Shown in pieces: positions 4,899-5,348 of a stretch of 5,348 nucleotides of DNA (the stretch's first letter is position 1; each line of letters begins with the position of its first letter). The stretch comes from Chloroflexota bacterium (lineage in GTDB: Bacteria > Chloroflexota > Ktedonobacteria > Ktedonobacterales > Ktedonobacteraceae). The notes below the pieces were generated by a model, which was given only the letters and a program-made list of their open reading frames with translations, ran no database searches and had not been told where the DNA came from. The stretch covers positions 1 through 5,348 of the forward strand of contig VBJK01000136.1 in assembly GCA_005879655.1 (NCBI GenBank). The letters run 5' to 3'. The translations under genes were made by a program, and so were the position numbers.

Positions 4899-5348
4899 CT
4901 ATTCAATACTACGGAATTCTCTTTGCGTACCGAAAACGTGGCGCATGGTGTCACTAATCTCTCCCAGAGTCGCGTAAGCTTCAACCGCATCAATAATGAA
5001 TGGCATCAGATTCTCAGTGCCTGCCGCTGCATATGCAAGAGCTTGTAGACGCTGCTGCACCAGTTCATTATCGCGGCGCTGGCGGAGCTGTGCCAGACGA
5101 GCAGCTAGCTGTTTACCCAACGCCGGGTCAACGCGCAACAGTGCTGGACGTTCCTCCTCTGCGCTGATGAAACGATTGACACCTACTACAATCGTCTGTT
5201 CCTGTTCCAGGGCGTGCTGATAATCATAGGCAACCTGCTCAATTTCTGCTTGTATAAAACCGCGTTCGATTGCACGTACACTCCCACCCAGGCTATCAAT
5301 CTGCTGAATATACTGCCATGCTCGCTCCTCCATCTTGATTGTCAGTGC
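4899..5348 (-). CDS. Methylmalonyl-CoA mutase large (catalytic) subunit, C-terminal part
   Basis: The frame is open to the window edge (A-L-T-I-K before the inner ATG 5331-5333), so this is the last 149 residues of a longer gene and that ATG is not its start. The sequence matches the end of the acyl-CoA mutase TIM-barrel subunit: EERAWQYIQQIDSLGG, VRAIERGFIQ, IVVGVNRF, LLRVDPAL, RRDNELVQQRLQAL, and GTENLMPFIIDAV followed by AYATLGEISDTMRHVFG. The enzyme uses adenosylcobalamin to rearrange methylmalonyl-CoA and succinyl-CoA. The protein ends a few residues after the VFG motif with no DxHxxG B12-binding domain, so this is the split type whose cobalamin subunit is a separate gene outside the window. 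Isobutyryl-CoA or another acyl-CoA mutase cannot be excluded, since the substrate-determining residues lie upstream. Its stop codon is 29 bases ahead of murI. Confidence 0.92.
   Translation of the reverse strand, partial: ALTIKMEERAWQYIQQIDSLGGSVRAIERGFIQAEIEQVAYDYQHALEQEQTIVVGVNRFISAEEERPALLRVDPALGKQLAARLAQLRQRRDNELVQQRLQALAYAAAGTENLMPFIIDAVEAYATLGEISDTMRHVFGTQREFRSIE

Overview
The window looks like a piece of a Ktedonobacteria-type (Chloroflexota) chromosome. That assignment is inferred from the gene set: an Rpn-family putative nuclease/transposase with an EARG/KAEG repeat tail, an EAD1-like conflict-system protein, TPR debris, a GH17 lipoprotein, and a methylmalonyl-CoA mutase large subunit without its own B12 domain. 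No rRNA or other species marker is present, so confidence in the phylum is moderate.

The two edges are housekeeping genes. On the left (1-279, +) is the C-terminal FDX-ACB domain of the phenylalanyl-tRNA synthetase beta subunit (pheT). On the right, on the minus strand, a methylmalonyl-CoA mutase large-subunit C-terminus (4899-5348, running off the window) is followed after 29 bases by a complete glutamate racemase gene (murI, 3871-4869). These two are probably co-transcribed. Hand-counted 60-base blocks show about 58% GC in pheT and 63% in murI, against about 37% in the middle of the accessory region (781-840).

Between them (about 280-3870) lies an accessory segment. Left to right it holds: a broken TPR-protein remnant (328-531); an orphan copy (631-716) of the promoter region of an rpn gene; a 161-residue minus-strand gene (713-1198) that begins with a shortened EAD1-like domain and continues into a beta-rich domain; a divergent regulatory region (1199-1497); a lipoprotein of the GH17 / exo-beta-1,3-glucanase-like family (1498-2514, +); a second, apparently functional copy of the rpn promoter region (2580-2665); the Rpn-family gene itself (2669-3685, +); a short in-frame remnant of a second rpn copy (3695-3763); and a long imperfect hairpin (3812-3865) between the converging rpn and murI genes.

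The accessory genes do not form one obvious operon. The clearest story is repeated gain and decay of Rpn-family elements around a pair of divergent genes, the EAD1-like gene and the GH17 lipoprotein. The most unusual items are the truncated EAD1 fusion and the orphan rpn promoter, which points straight into its 3' end and could give antisense RNA.
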